Source: Piper betle (lineage: Eukaryota; Streptophyta; Magnoliopsida; Piperales; Piperaceae). Taken from it: a DNA stretch of 64,000 bases. This document shows positions 27,023-38,513 of this stretch, in pieces (position 1 is the stretch's first letter; each line of letters opens with the position of its first letter). Position numbers and translations under genes: made by a program. The DNA lies in NCBI GenBank assembly GCA_033002965.1, contig JAURVB010008329.1, positions 1 to 64,000 on the forward strand, written 5' to 3'. The notes beneath the pieces were generated by a model that was given only the letters and a program-made list of their open reading frames with translations, had not been told where the DNA came from and made no database searches.

Positions 27023-29071
27023 GTTACAGCGTAGTGATCGACTGCAGAGAGCAAATGGAGATGGCAAAGCAATTACTTATAATGACACTTGTTTTTTTTG
27101 GGTGATGGATCATATTACTTTCCACTTCACGGCGTTATATAATAGAGTTTAGAAAGAGGTTTTGGTGGAGACAAGCAGAGGAGGAAGCTTTGTTATAGTA
27201 GAAGTGCACGCAGCAATGGCAGCTTTGTTTTGTTTGATTTCATGGTGTAGTTGTTGAGGTGGATTTGGCGGGTGTTTTGCTTGTCGGAATTTGTAGTCTG
27301 ACGCGGCTTTCTGAATATTTTAGGCTAAAGCCAGGGCATGGGTTGAAAACAGTTAGTTTTTTTTTTTTTTGCAATATTAAGTGCATTACTTGTTTTCCCA
27401 TTTGTTGTATGTTCATTTCTTTCCCTATGTATAATTACAAAATTTTCTTTTAATTTGGTAAAAAACACTTTTAAAAATCGGTGCTTTGTGATTTTCAAAA
27501 GTATTAATTGACACTATTCAGTCGAGTTTAATTGTGCTTAAATTCAAGTTCATTAGGCTTCAAATTAAGTTAAATTCAAGTCAATCACAACTAAGTTTGA
27601 TCTTTATTTATCAATATTTTTTTTAGTATAATTTAAGATAAAATTAATTTTCAAGGATAAAATAGTTCAACTTTATATAAATTATACACCAAATAATTTG
27701 TTCAAGCATGAAATTATTATAATGTCATAGAAAATCATCATTAAGAATGATTCTAATTATTATTTTTAAAATTTTATAAGTTATATATGTAAAAGCATAT
27801 AAAATATTATACTTAATTTATATTATCGAACTTGAAATCGAATCAAACTAAAAAGACTTCTGAGATGTGCTGTATTCTCTTGATTTGGATTTGATCCAGC
27901 TCTTGGCACCCTAAGTCCCTGGTGATGTTAGAAAGGTTGTGGGTCGTTTTTTACGGCTTTCGTCACCGGTGAGAAAAGGAGGGAGATGGATTTTGATTCA
28001 ACGATTTGCTCCCGTGAAGCCAAACCACTCTTCCATACAAAATCCATCAAATCAAACCGACGCCCAATCCAGATGAGTACTGAAAGTCCGTGCAAATATT
28101 TCAACACCGTCAGAACTCACGGACCCCCATCACCTCTGTAATAACATGATCTATATCTGTATATCTATGTTGGCTCCCATTTCTCCCCTATCAACTCTCC
28201 AAATCCTCACCTCATGCAACTTCAAAATCCATCCTAAGAGTATTAGCATCGTAGCACATCGGTCATTAATAAAATATATAAGCAAACGATTCCAAGTTGA
28301 TCAAACTATCTTCCAAACAAGTATAGCAGGTGAACCCCATCTCCATGATCTACAAGACGGTCCTGTAAATGCTTCCCTTCAACACACCACTCCCTCTTCC
28401 TTCCCCACTGACCTCGCTACGACCTCTCCTCAAAGCCGTTATATATATATATATATATTATTACTTATTCACTCCCCCGCCCTTCGTAAATATTTTGCCT
28501 TACTTCGTATCTTCCATCACCTCTCACTGGACTCGTGTGTATCTGTATGGGGGTCAGAGCCAATCGACGCTATGTTTATTGCGGTACTCAGTGTCATGTG
28601 TTCTTCCCGAGATGCTCCTTGAATTGAGATGATGTGTGCATCATGGCTAATGCTTGGGTGCCTCCTCCCTCGCTCTATATTGCCCTCCTCTTTCCATTTT
28701 TGTAACTTTTTTTTCCCTTTCCTACCTCTTTTGGTTTTTTTCGTTTTGTTGGTTTGATAGTTCTAAAACTGCTATGAGTGGCATCAGATTCTTCTACTGG
28801 CCAGTGAGGGGGATTCATACTTGGGCAATTTTTTCTAGTTATCTCCTGCAAGCTTTCTGATCTCGTCACAAACATTCATGGCGTCGCGTCACTCTGTTGA
28901 GTAGATTTGGAGGTTTAGTTTGTTGAGCCGCAGGCGTACAGACAGACTGAGCTATTCTCTGACACCTCGTCCATTTTTTCATAAGATTGAATATTTTGGT
29001 TGGCAAGATCCAACTGAATTGTTTCATGGTTCTTGCTCTCTTTTTGCCAGGATTGAAGAGCTCCTCAAGGG
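27023..29071. other. Intergenic spacer, AT-rich
   Basis: No supported gene. It contains the upstream flank of the malate synthase remnant, homopolymer T tracts (about 27358-27371), a stretch with TCGAGTTTAATT/AATTCAAGTT words (about 27520-27600) resembling the dispersed repeat at 63590-64000, and a short (TA)n run near 28440-28459. Confidence 0.5.
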
Positions 29072-31000
29072 ATGAGGGGCATCGAGGAAAAGAGCCGCTA
29101 CAGCCATGGCTCTGCATCAGAATGCACTCCATACGCAAACAAACCAGGGATAGAATCCTACAAAGGAGGCGGGAAAAGAGCAACCAACCAGCACCGCAAG
29201 GGGCTAGGATCGATCGCCAAGCCCCCTCCATCCAAAAGGGGACGACGCGTAGAAATGGCTTGCCGGTCTGTCAAGAGTACGAGGCGACCATGGAAATGGT
29301 AAGAAGAAGCCTAGGAACTCCAATGTGGAGGACAGCAGGCTCATCACCTCCGCTGCACAAAAGGCCGGGGCTCGTGCGCTAGCACAGCCGAAGGTCTGAA
29401 AGTCATTGGCTCCGACATTCCATGCCCAGAAGAAGGGGAGCGAAGAAGATTGATTGTGATGGTGAATCCATTTGGAGGATCAACAAGCCGATGGAGGACT
29501 CATTGCCGGCTGTGAGATCGGTGTGTGTGAGAGACATGGGAACAGAGATGACCCCCGTTGTAAGCTTGGAGCCTTCAAGAACTGCCACTCCCATAAGGGC
29601 CGGCACTCCGTCTGTGAGGAGTCCAACCTCTTCCAGGTCCTCGACGCCGGGGAGAGCTAGGCAAGGACTCCAACCAGAGGAGAGCTACCCGACGGGTGTG
29701 AGCTCGTTGGAAGGGAGAAGCGAAGGTGGGTGGGTGAGCAGAGAAGGCAAAGACTCTAGTGGGCACCATGAGAATGGAAGGGTGGAAGGGGAGAAGAAGG
29801 CCAACTCTCTGGAGAGCCGAGCTATGGCTTGGGATGAGGCAGAACGAGCAAAATACACGGCATGGTTATTCAACATTCCCTGTGCTTTGCATCAATCTCC
29901 AGTATAGATCATCATTTCTTTCCCTTCATTTTCTACAAATATCCAAATGCATAAACAGGTTCACTGTGACCATTGGCTGCACTGATGAATTAATCAGTTT
30001 AAACTCTATTGAGCTTCTTTTTTTTTTTTAAAGTTACCCAAGGCCCATCACTGATCAGGTTAGACTCATGTTCTTTTGGATGTGAGCTGACACATTTAGG
30101 CTTAATCAACAGGTACAAGAGAGAGGAGATGAAGATGCAGGCATGGGAAAGCCACCAGAAGAGAGAGGCAGAAATGGGGATGAGAAGGATGGAGGTATTT
30201 GTTCTAGCAATCTTGTTACCATGCTTGTGAAAGTTATAATATGCATGACTTAATCGCTAAAAGCCAATGCATTGGGTTGTTTTCATTGATAATAAAATTT
30301 TTCTAAAGTTGAAAAAATATTTTTTAGCTAATTGGAGGAAACTGTCACAATTGGAAAATAAAAATGAGTGGAGCTTAATGGAAACCAATTCTTGGACGTA
30401 TGGAAACAGATTGCACCCAAAGAGCGTAAAGTACCAAGCTTGACAATATCTGTAGCATGGCATCATTTAAATGCAGTATGGCACGCACTGTCCATAGTCC
30501 AGCGACTAACATTATTGATGACAATAAATGAGGAAGCTACAGTAGGAACATTGTCTTATGTCTATTTAGACAGGAGAACCAACCAAACAGCACCATTAAA
30601 GCGGCAGGAGAAATCTTCAACAGCTTATACATCTTCTCCTCCATGTACAGGCCAATTATTGTGTATAAATGTAGCTCAGACTTTCGGTTAGGACCATATG
30701 CGTAGCATATCATACCATAGACGAGGAGTTTTCTTGTTCCATCAATGTGCTAGGTATCATCATATCCATCACATCAATGGCATCAATATGTCACAGGTAA
30801 AGGCAAAGCTCGAGCACACAAGAAAAGCATGCAAGCAAACTGGCGGCCACGAGAAGAATAGCAGAGGTGAAGCGGGCAAATGCTGAGGCCAGACTCAACG
30901 AGCAAGCAGCCTAAGACTTTTGAAAAAGCCGACTACATTAGAAGAACACGGCACTTGCCATCTTCTTTCTCGTTCAAGCTGCTTTTATTTGCCGGTAGGT
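29072..31000 (+). pseudogene. Remorin-family gene, decayed
   Basis: Remorins are plant plasma-membrane nanodomain proteins with a C-terminal coiled coil. Exon A (29072 to about 29395) gives RATNQHRKGLGSIAKPPPSK, then in the next frame KWLAGLSR and KPRNSNVEDSRLI. A TAG at 29250-29252 replaces the Gln of DDAQKWL. Exon B (to 29865) gives KIDCDGESIWRINKP, RDMGTEMTPVVSLEPSRTAT and ESRAMAWDEAERAKY. Exon C (30113-30194) gives YKREEMKMQAWESHQ. Exon D (from 30797) gives ATRRIAEVKRANAEARLNEQ and, after a one-base shift, KADYIRRTRHLPSSFSFKL, the conserved remorin tail. Intron borders remain GT-AG. The copia element sits just after the last codons, so the original stop and 3' UTR are displaced. Confidence 0.9.
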
Positions 31001-31002
31001 CT

Positions 31003-31666
31003 TATTAATACGTGCAATTGTATTAATGATATGTAGCTCATTATCACACTCAGAATATTAAAGAAAAATTTCGAAATATTAATAAAGGTAGCTGTTAGTT
31101 GTTCCATAGAAATTGAAGGGTCTCAAAACTTTTCGGAATATTAACAGAGGTGACTGTTAGTAGTTCCATTGAGATTGAAGGGTCTCAAAGTTTCTCAGAA
31201 TATTAACAGAGGTGACTGTTAGTAGTTCCATGGAGATTGGATGGTCTCAAAGCTTCTCTATAAATTGAGTTTCATTTGTCTCACTCTAAAAAGAAAGACA
31301 AGCAGAAGAAAAGACAAGAAAAAGAGAAATATGGAGAGATATAGAGATAAAAGAAGAGGGAAAAATATTAATGAGTTTATCTTATACAGAGTATTGAGAG
31401 AGAATGAAATCTTGTAATCTCAATAGTATAGGGTGTGTGAATAATCTTCTTGTATATCTTTATATATATTTGATGACTGTAATCTTTGATTGAAATAGTG
31501 AATTGTTCGTTGTTGCCCGTGGTTTTTGACTTTCGATTAAAGGAGGGTTTTCCACGTTAAATCTCTACTCTTTTGTGGTTTTGTTTTATCTTATTTTGCA
31601 GGTCTTATTTTTCCATTACTTTTGTTCATTGTGGTTGATCTCCAATTTTGGGGATTTTTCTCAACA
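31003..31666 (+). repeat. 5' LTR of the copia element
   Basis: It is 664 bp, starting TATTAATA (TG lost by mutation; the partner has TGTTAATA) and ending TCTCAACA. TATAAATT is at 31259-31266. It contains three 62 bp repeats. A candidate primer-binding site starts immediately after, at 31667. Confidence 0.93.
31079..31264. repeat. 62 bp tandem repeats within the copia 5' LTR
   Basis: Three units beginning at 31079, 31141 and 31203 share GAGATTGAAGGGTCTCAAAG-like cores, upstream of the TATA box. The same array is in the 3' LTR near 37010-37195. Confidence 0.9.
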
Positions 31667-31689
31667 ATTGGCGTCGTCTGTGGAAATTT

Positions 31690-32520
31690 TGGGTCTCATT
31701 CAATCGGATCTTGATTTGAGTGGGAGTCATAGCGAAAAGGTTCCAAGACTGGGAAAATTGAGAAATTTGATGGAACAAATTATCAATGGTGGAGGATGCA
31801 GATTGAGGATCATCTATTCGAGAAGCAACTACATCAACCGCTTGTAGGTACCAAGCCAGAAGCGATGTCAGCCGAGGAGTGGACCTTATTGGATAGGCGA
31901 GCCTTAGCCATCGTCCGATTGTGTTTAACACAGTCAGTGGCGTTTAATGTCTCCAAACAGACGACCGTCAAAGGGTTGATGGAGGCATTAGCTGTGTTTA
32001 TAAGAAGTCATCAGCCTCTAACAGGTTATTTTTGTTGAGGAAGATTGTCTCTTTACAGATGCCCGAAGGTAAATCTATTTCTAATCATTTGAATGATTTC
32101 AATAAAATTTGGGCACAACTTGAATTCGTGGAATTGACTTTTAGTGAAGATATTAAATCTTTAATGTTCATGTATTCTTTGCCGGAGAGTTGAGATACGG
32201 TAATTACATCTATAAATAATGCATCAAAAGAAAAACTAAAGTTTGATGAAGTGTTAGGTGCAATCTTGATCAGGAGATGATGAAGAGAAGCATGGTAGAT
32301 AGCACACCGTCCATCTCGGGCACAACTTTGTCGGTGGACAAAAACAAGGGCAAAGAATGAAGAAGAAGTCAAAGTAGAGGTCCTAAAAATCGTAGGTGCT
32401 CTAAATCCAAAGGAAAATTCAAGGGTAAGCCTACTTGTTGGTTTTGTGACAAGGAAGGACATTTAAAGAAGGATTGTCCCGAGCGAGTCAAGAATGTAGC
32501 TAATGTTGTTGATGGTCATG
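31690..32520 (+). pseudogene. gag remnant of the copia element
   Basis: The copia-type core appears in pieces across frames (MQIEDHLFEKQLHQPL near 31796-31843, SAEEWTLLDRRALA). It ends with a canonical zinc knuckle CWFCDKEGHLKKDC near 32437-32478. A TGA at 32191-32193 replaces a Trp codon, and frameshifts occur near 31770 and 32035. Confidence 0.88.
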
Positions 32521-33830
32521 AAGAGAAATTTTGTTTATTTGCTCATGTTGATTACAACATAGATACATGGTATATTGATTCAGGTGCTTCATTTCATTAT
32601 ACTTCTCACAAAGAATAGTTTTGTGATTTTGTCAAAAGTGATTATGGATATGTAACAATTGGCAATGGTCAGAAGTGCAGAATTGAAGGTAAAAGAGTAA
32701 TTCATTTAAAGATGTATGATGAAGGTAAACTTATTCTCAAGGAGGTCAGGTATATACCTGAATTAAAGAAAAATCTTATATCTATTAACAAGCTGGACCA
32801 AGAGGGCTATAGGATCACATTAAAAAATAATCAGTGGAAGATCAGCAAAGGAGCATTGGTGGTGATCAAGGGGAAGGCGGTAGGTACACTTTACCCATTG
32901 TCTACCAAGGTAGATCAGTTTGTTTCTTTGGCAGCTAAGAAGAATGACATAACAATGTTATGACATAGAAGGCTTGGTCACTTAAGCGAGAGTGGGATGA
33001 GGATCTTACATTCCAAGAAGGTTTTGACAGGTATAATTGATTCTAACTTTGGTTTTTGTGAAGACTGTGTTTTAGGTAAACAGAAACGGGTCAGCTTTAT
33101 AAAGGGTGGGCGAGAGATGAAATCCAAAAGGTTGGAGTTGGTTCATACGGATGTTTGGGGACCAGCCCATGATATATCTTTTGGAGGTAGTCTCTATGTT
33201 GTTACCTTCATTGATGATTTTAATAGGAAGACGTGGATCTACACTATTAAGAAAAATCAGATGTCTTTAATATTTTCAAGATGTAGAAAGCCCGAGTTGA
33301 GAAAGAAACAGGTTTAAGACTGAAATGTCTTCTGTCGGATAATGGTGGAGAATATTACAATAAGGTGTTTGACTCTTATTGTGAACAATGGGGAATTAGA
33401 AGGATCAAGATAGTGCTAAGGACACCACAACAGAATGGGGTGGCGAAGAGAATGAACAGGACCATCCTAGAGCGAGCGAGAAGTATGAAGTTTCATGCTG
33501 GACTCCCTTTGCATCTTTGAAGTGCCACAGTTGATACAGTTGTCTATCTAATAAACCGAAGTCCATCAAGTGCCTTAGATGGAAAAATATCAGAAGAGGT
33601 ATGGTCTGGTAAGAAAGTTGACTACTCTTTTCTTAAAATCTTTGGTTGTATTGCATATACATATATTGACAGGGAATCAAGAAAGAAGCTTGATACAAAG
33701 TCCCGCAAATGTGTAATTCTTGGATATGGAGGTGATGAGTATGGTTACCGGATATGGGATTTCGAGAATGACAAGGTGTTTCGAAGTCGGGATGTTGTAT
33801 TCAATGAAGAGTGCATGTACAAAGACATGA
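32521..33830 (+). pseudogene. Protease and integrase remnant (copia)
   Basis: The protease motif WYIDSGASFHYTS lies near 32569-32607. GAG-pre-integrase and the zinc module follow (RLGHLSESGM near 32970, FCEDCVLGKQKRVSF near 33055). The integrase core starts HTDVWGPAHDISFGGSLYVV and continues through CLLSDNGGEYY near 33330-33360 and QNGVAKRMNRTILERARS near 33432. TAG at 32616, TGA at 32961 and TGA at 33518 replace conserved Trp codons. Confidence 0.9.
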
Positions 33831-34059
33831 AAGAAGAAAAGAATGAGGAGTCAAAAGAAAAAGAATATATGGAGCTTGATGAGACAGATGAAGAGATGCC
33901 AAGTGTTAAAAATCAAGGATTTGTTCCAAATGATGAGGAACAATTATCTTCTGAAGAGACCGAACAAGAAGGTGGGTCACAGGCTAATCAACCAAATGAT
34001 GATGAATCAGATTCTAAATATTCTGATGCACAAGTTGAAATTGATGACTCAAAGCCACC

Positions 34060-35281
34060 ACAATAGATAGTTGTTGCTCCTGAACCAAGAAGGAGCACAA
34101 GGGTTAGAAAGCCTGCTCAGAAATTAAATTTAATTGTACAACATGTTTTGTATACTTATGCAGGAGAACCAGAGTCCTATGATGAAGCCATGAGTGACAA
34201 AGCTCATATTAAATAGGAGTTGACCATGAAGGATGAGATGTCAATGTTGGAGAAGAATCATACATGGGAGTTGGTAAAGTTGCCGCCAAAAAGAAGGGTT
34301 CTACAAAACAAGTGGATCTATCGGGTCAAGTTTGAAGCCGGTAGTGGACAAAGATATATGACAAGACTTGTGGTGAAAGGTTTTGGTCAAAAAGAAGGGA
34401 TTAATTTTCATGATATATTTGCATCTGTTGTAAAAATGACTTCTATTAGAATTATTTTGAGTATTGTGGCTGTAAAGTGGTTGTATTTAGAGCAGCTTGA
34501 TGTAAATACAGCTTTCCTTCATGGTGATTTGGAGGAGGAGATCTATATGGAACAACCAAAAGGATTTTAAGTCAAAGGTAAAGAAAATATGGTGTGCAAA
34601 TGGAAGAGGAGTCTATATGGACTCAACCAAGCACCAAGACAGTGGTATTTGAAATTTGACAAGTTTATGTTGGATAATGGATTTGGTAGGAGCAATTCAA
34701 ACCACTGTGTATATCTACAAAAGTTTAATGATGGGGATTACATTATTTTAGCTTTGTATGTAGATGACATGCTTGTTGTAGGGGCTTGTATGGAGAAAAT
34801 TGTTAGTCTCAAGATGAGGTTAGCCAAGAGTTTTTCCATAAAGGATTTGGGTGAAGCAAAACAACATCTTGGGATGCAAATTACCCAAGACAAGAAGAAC
34901 AAGAAGTTGTGGTTATCTCAAGAAGGGTATGTGAAGAAAGTTCTTGAGAGATTCAACATGAATGAATCCAAGCCGGTGACTACTACTTTGGGTAGTTTCC
35001 AATTGTCCAAAGAACAAGGTGCTAAGAGTGAAGAGGATAAAGCTCACATGAAAAAGGTGCCTTATGCTTCAGCTATTGGAAGTTTTATATATGCTATGGT
35101 GAGTACAAGACCAAATATTGCACATGCAGTGGGAGTAGTGAGCAGATTCATGATAAACCCAAGAAAAGAACACTAGGAGGCAATAAAATGGATTTTCAGG
35201 TACTTGAAAGGAACTTCTAAGTACTGTTTGTATTTTGGGGGTGATAATATTGATGTGCAAGGTTATGTGGATTCGGACCAT
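34060..35281 (+). pseudogene. Reverse transcriptase remnant (copia), 5' part of RNase H
   Basis: Recognisable blocks are WELVKLPPKRRVLQNKWIYR, LEQLDVNTAFLHGDLEEEIY, RSLYGLNQAPRQWYLKFDKF and the catalytic box LYVDDMLVVG near 34755-34785. TAG at 34214, TAA at 34568 and TAG at 35174 interrupt it. RNase H starts at GYVDSDH and is cut by the solo LTR at 35281. Confidence 0.93.
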
Positions 35282-36420
35282 TGTTCGAATGATTTTAGTG
35301 ATATGCAAGTATACACGGTCGAAACAAGTAATATAATGATAATTTAGAGTATCGTTCTCACAGAGAGATGAATTTCCTTAAATTAATTAAAGAAAATAAA
35401 ATTAAGAACAAAACAGAAATAATTGACTTAACTAAATCTAAATAATAACTTTAAAAAAAGAAGAAGTTAAAATGATAAAATTCGTTATAGAGTTGAATTT
35501 CCCTTAACATGAATTTAATCTTCATTAAATCTATCTTTTATTCCCTCAGAATATCGATGTAGGATAATTATATGACATGGTGGCTCCCGCTCCTTCATGC
35601 TTCTATTATTTTGCCTCAATTTCTACCTCCCGGTGATAATTGATTAATCAACAAAATAATGCATTAAGATTTGCCTTACAATCGCATACGATGTTGTGTA
35701 TCTTCTGACCATAATGACAAACAAGTCAAAAAACTCGTCATGATGAATTATCAATGACAAATCTAATTAATTTCTCCCGAAATCTAATTAAACCTCATGA
35801 TCTAAGAAAGATCAATCTACTCTTAGCATTAAGAACATGACAATTTAAACAATCCGATTGAATAAATGAATAAGAGGTTGAAATGAATTCAATTAAATCA
35901 TGTTAAGTCCTATTCTTCTCTAGAACGAAATAAAAGACTACTCCATAATAAAAATAGAAAACATTATAAAGAAGAAAGTAATTTTTATTATGAAAGAAAA
36001 AGAATTACAAAAACTAAAACTACTTCTTCTACTACACTCTGAAGCTAAGAGATGAGATATGATAACAACAAATGACCACCCATTTATATAGAAGTGGAGA
36101 TACAAGAATTCAAAGAGGGTGTTCACAAATCGACGTAGTCTAATTAATTATAATGTCCCTTCAAGTTTCCAACTGTTCGACTCCATTGAACACCATGAAT
36201 TGTAGCCATTGGGTGGGGCCAGTGTCATGACCAATCAAATCCAAAGCTTAATTTATTCATCTTTTTCTACATTGAAACACCAAAATTAAGCATATCTAAT
36301 AAAATATTAATTAACTAGAATATAATGAAAAATATCACTAAATTAATAATGTTGATACCCGAGAAGTACAAAATCATATTAAAAACATGGGGAAATATTA
36401 TATATTTTAAACACTTAACA
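35282..36420 (-). mobile_element. Solo LTR nested in the copia element (copy B)
   Basis: It is 1139 bp, the reverse complement of 18063-19234, with start TGTTCG and end TTAACA as read on the plus strand. The 5 bp target-site duplication ACCAT is perfect (35277-35281 and 36421-36425). No coding sequence. The lone LTR flanked by a duplication indicates recombination between the two LTRs of a full element. Confidence 0.93.
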
Positions 36421-36425
36421 ACCAT

Positions 36426-36860
36426 GCTGGAAATAGAGATAATGACAGGAGTACATCCGGATAGATCTTTACAGTTGGTGGAACAGCGGTGAGTTGGGTT
36501 TCCAAATTACAAAAGATAGTTGCTTTGTCTTCAACTGAGGCTGAATATGTGGCTGCTACAGAAGCTAGCAAGGAATATATTTAGATTACAACTTTAATGA
36601 ATGAGTTTGGTTTTAATAGGGTTGATTGCAAGTTGTACAGTGATAGTCAAAGTGCAATCCATTTAGCCAAGAACTCGGTATTTCATTCTAGGACCAAATA
36701 TATTCGGTTAAGGTATCATTTTATCATATTTTTGTTAGAAGAACGTAAATTGAAGTTGGAGAAGATAGATGGAAAAAATAATCCGACGGATATGTTGACT
36801 AAACCGGTGGATGGAAAAAAGTTGAGTTTTTGCTCAACTTTGGTGAACTTGTACTAACAT
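36426..36860 (+). pseudogene. 3' part of RNase H (copia)
   Basis: RNase H resumes with VGGTAVSW, VALSSTEAEYVAATEASKE and YSDSQSAIHLAKNSVFHSRT. A TAG at 36582-36584 replaces the Trp usually found in this block. The C-terminal segment NNPTDMLTKPV ends the polyprotein. Confidence 0.93.
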
Positions 36861-36937
36861 GCAGGTGGACTCATGCAACGAACAAGTGGAGGAAGAGTTT
36901 GAACTGGTGTGTTCCAATCGAACTCCAAGTGGGAGAT

Positions 36938-37598
36938 TGTTAATATGTGTAATTGTATTAATTATATGTAGCCCATTGTCACACTTGAAATACTAAAGAA
37001 ATCTCGGAATATTAACAGAGGTGGCTGTTAGTTGTTTCATGGAGATTGAAAGGTATCAAAGCTTTTCAGAATATTAACAGAGGTGACTGTTAGTAGTTCT
37101 ATGGAGATTGAAGGGTCTCAAAGCTTCTCGGAATATTAACAGAGGTGACTATTAATAGTTCCATGGAGATTGAAGGGTATCAAAGCTTCTTTATAAATTG
37201 AGCTTCATTTGTCTCATTCTAAAAAGAAAGACATGCAGAAGAAAAGGCAAGAAAAAGAGAGATAGGGAAAGATATAGAGATAAAAGAAGAGGGAAAAATA
37301 TTAATGAGTTTATCTTATACGGAGTATTGAGAGAGAATGAAATCTTGTAATCTCAATAGTATAAGGTGTGTGAATAATCTTCTTGTACATCTCTATATAT
37401 ATTTGATGACTGTAATTTTTAGTTGAAATAGTGAATTGTTCGTTGTTGCCCGTGGTTTTTAACTTTCGATTGAATGAGGGTTTTCCACGTTAAATCTCTA
37501 CTCTTTTGTGGTTTTGTTTTATCTTATTTCTCAGGTCTTATTTCCCATTATTTTTGTTCGCTGTGGTTGATCTCTAATTTTGAGGATTTTTCTCAGCA
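36938..37598 (+). repeat. 3' LTR of the copia element
   Basis: It is 661 bp, TGTTAATATG to CTCAGCA, with TATAAATT at 37192 and the 62 bp repeat array. Confidence 0.93.
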
Positions 37599-38513
37599 GG
37601 TTTGCTACTTTGCATTATGTATTATTAGTATCACCACTTGGCACATTTGAGCATAACATTGTACCAATGCCAATGTTTTTAACTAGCTACATAGAAACCA
37701 AGTAATTTAGCATTTGTCGTTATGGCATTACCAATTGCTGTTCTCCTTCTAGTTTCAGATCTGATCAGTACCGCTTGTATTATTTGTGTTCTGCATATTT
37801 ATTAGTCGATCAAGAACTGCTATTTGGTAGCATGGCAGAGTCAGAGGCTCAGAGCCATGACATACTTATCTTCTCTACTTATTTCTACTACGTTTGTAGT
37901 TGGCAAAGGCGGTCACTTTTCACTACGCTTACTCGCAGCAGGCAAATTCTCTGTATTTGTATCTAAATTAAGCGACACAAAAATCCAATTGCGTCTACTT
38001 GCGTGAAAAGGCCTCTACCATGTAAAAGAACAATCTTAAAACCAAACAGACCCCTCATTTGTGTTGCTGTGTCTGGTCTCGGCTGCTTCTCAGTGGTTGT
38101 GTTCCTGGTTTTTCTTCTTCATTGTTGGAGTCACCAAAATGGTCGAAATGGGTCAATAACTGTGCACTTTGCAACTTCTCAATTCATCTTTGCACAAAAA
38201 ATGGACAAGGCACTCGAAATCCTATACTTTTGCACCTCTGTACTATGCGTTTTACATGGACAACCACTTTATGTACATTGAAAAAATCTACGAAGCCGGG
38301 CTCGTCCTTCGCCATCCTGCGCCATACAGTTTTAGTTTATACTCGATTTGGTATTTCCCTATCGGCAAAAAATAGATATAGAAAGCAGGGAAGTCCTTAC
38401 AATCATTAGTAGCCACTTCTGAAATCAATCCAGGTCTCAAGTTCGTCAGGAAGCATATGTCTCTGATGATTAATCTTGGAAAATCTGGAAGCCTTGACTA
38501 TAATATTATAGTT
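37599..38513. other. Intergenic, no gene seen
   Basis: Probably the displaced 3' flank of the remorin remnant at its left end. Several short open frames overlap here, none with a recognisable motif. Confidence 0.5.

Larger units (their letters stand above)
31003..37598 (+). mobile_element. Ty1/copia retrotransposon, decayed, inserted at the end of the remorin gene
   Basis: LTRs lie at 31003-31666 and 36938-37598, with a near-perfect 5 bp target-site duplication (GGTCT at 30998-31002, GGTTT at 37599-37603). Domain order gag, protease, integrase, reverse transcriptase, RNase H is that of Ty1/copia. A polypurine-like AAGTGGGAGAT precedes the 3' LTR. The coding region carries many stops, most at Trp codons, several frameshifts, and a 1139 bp solo LTR in RNase H. 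Confidence 0.96.
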
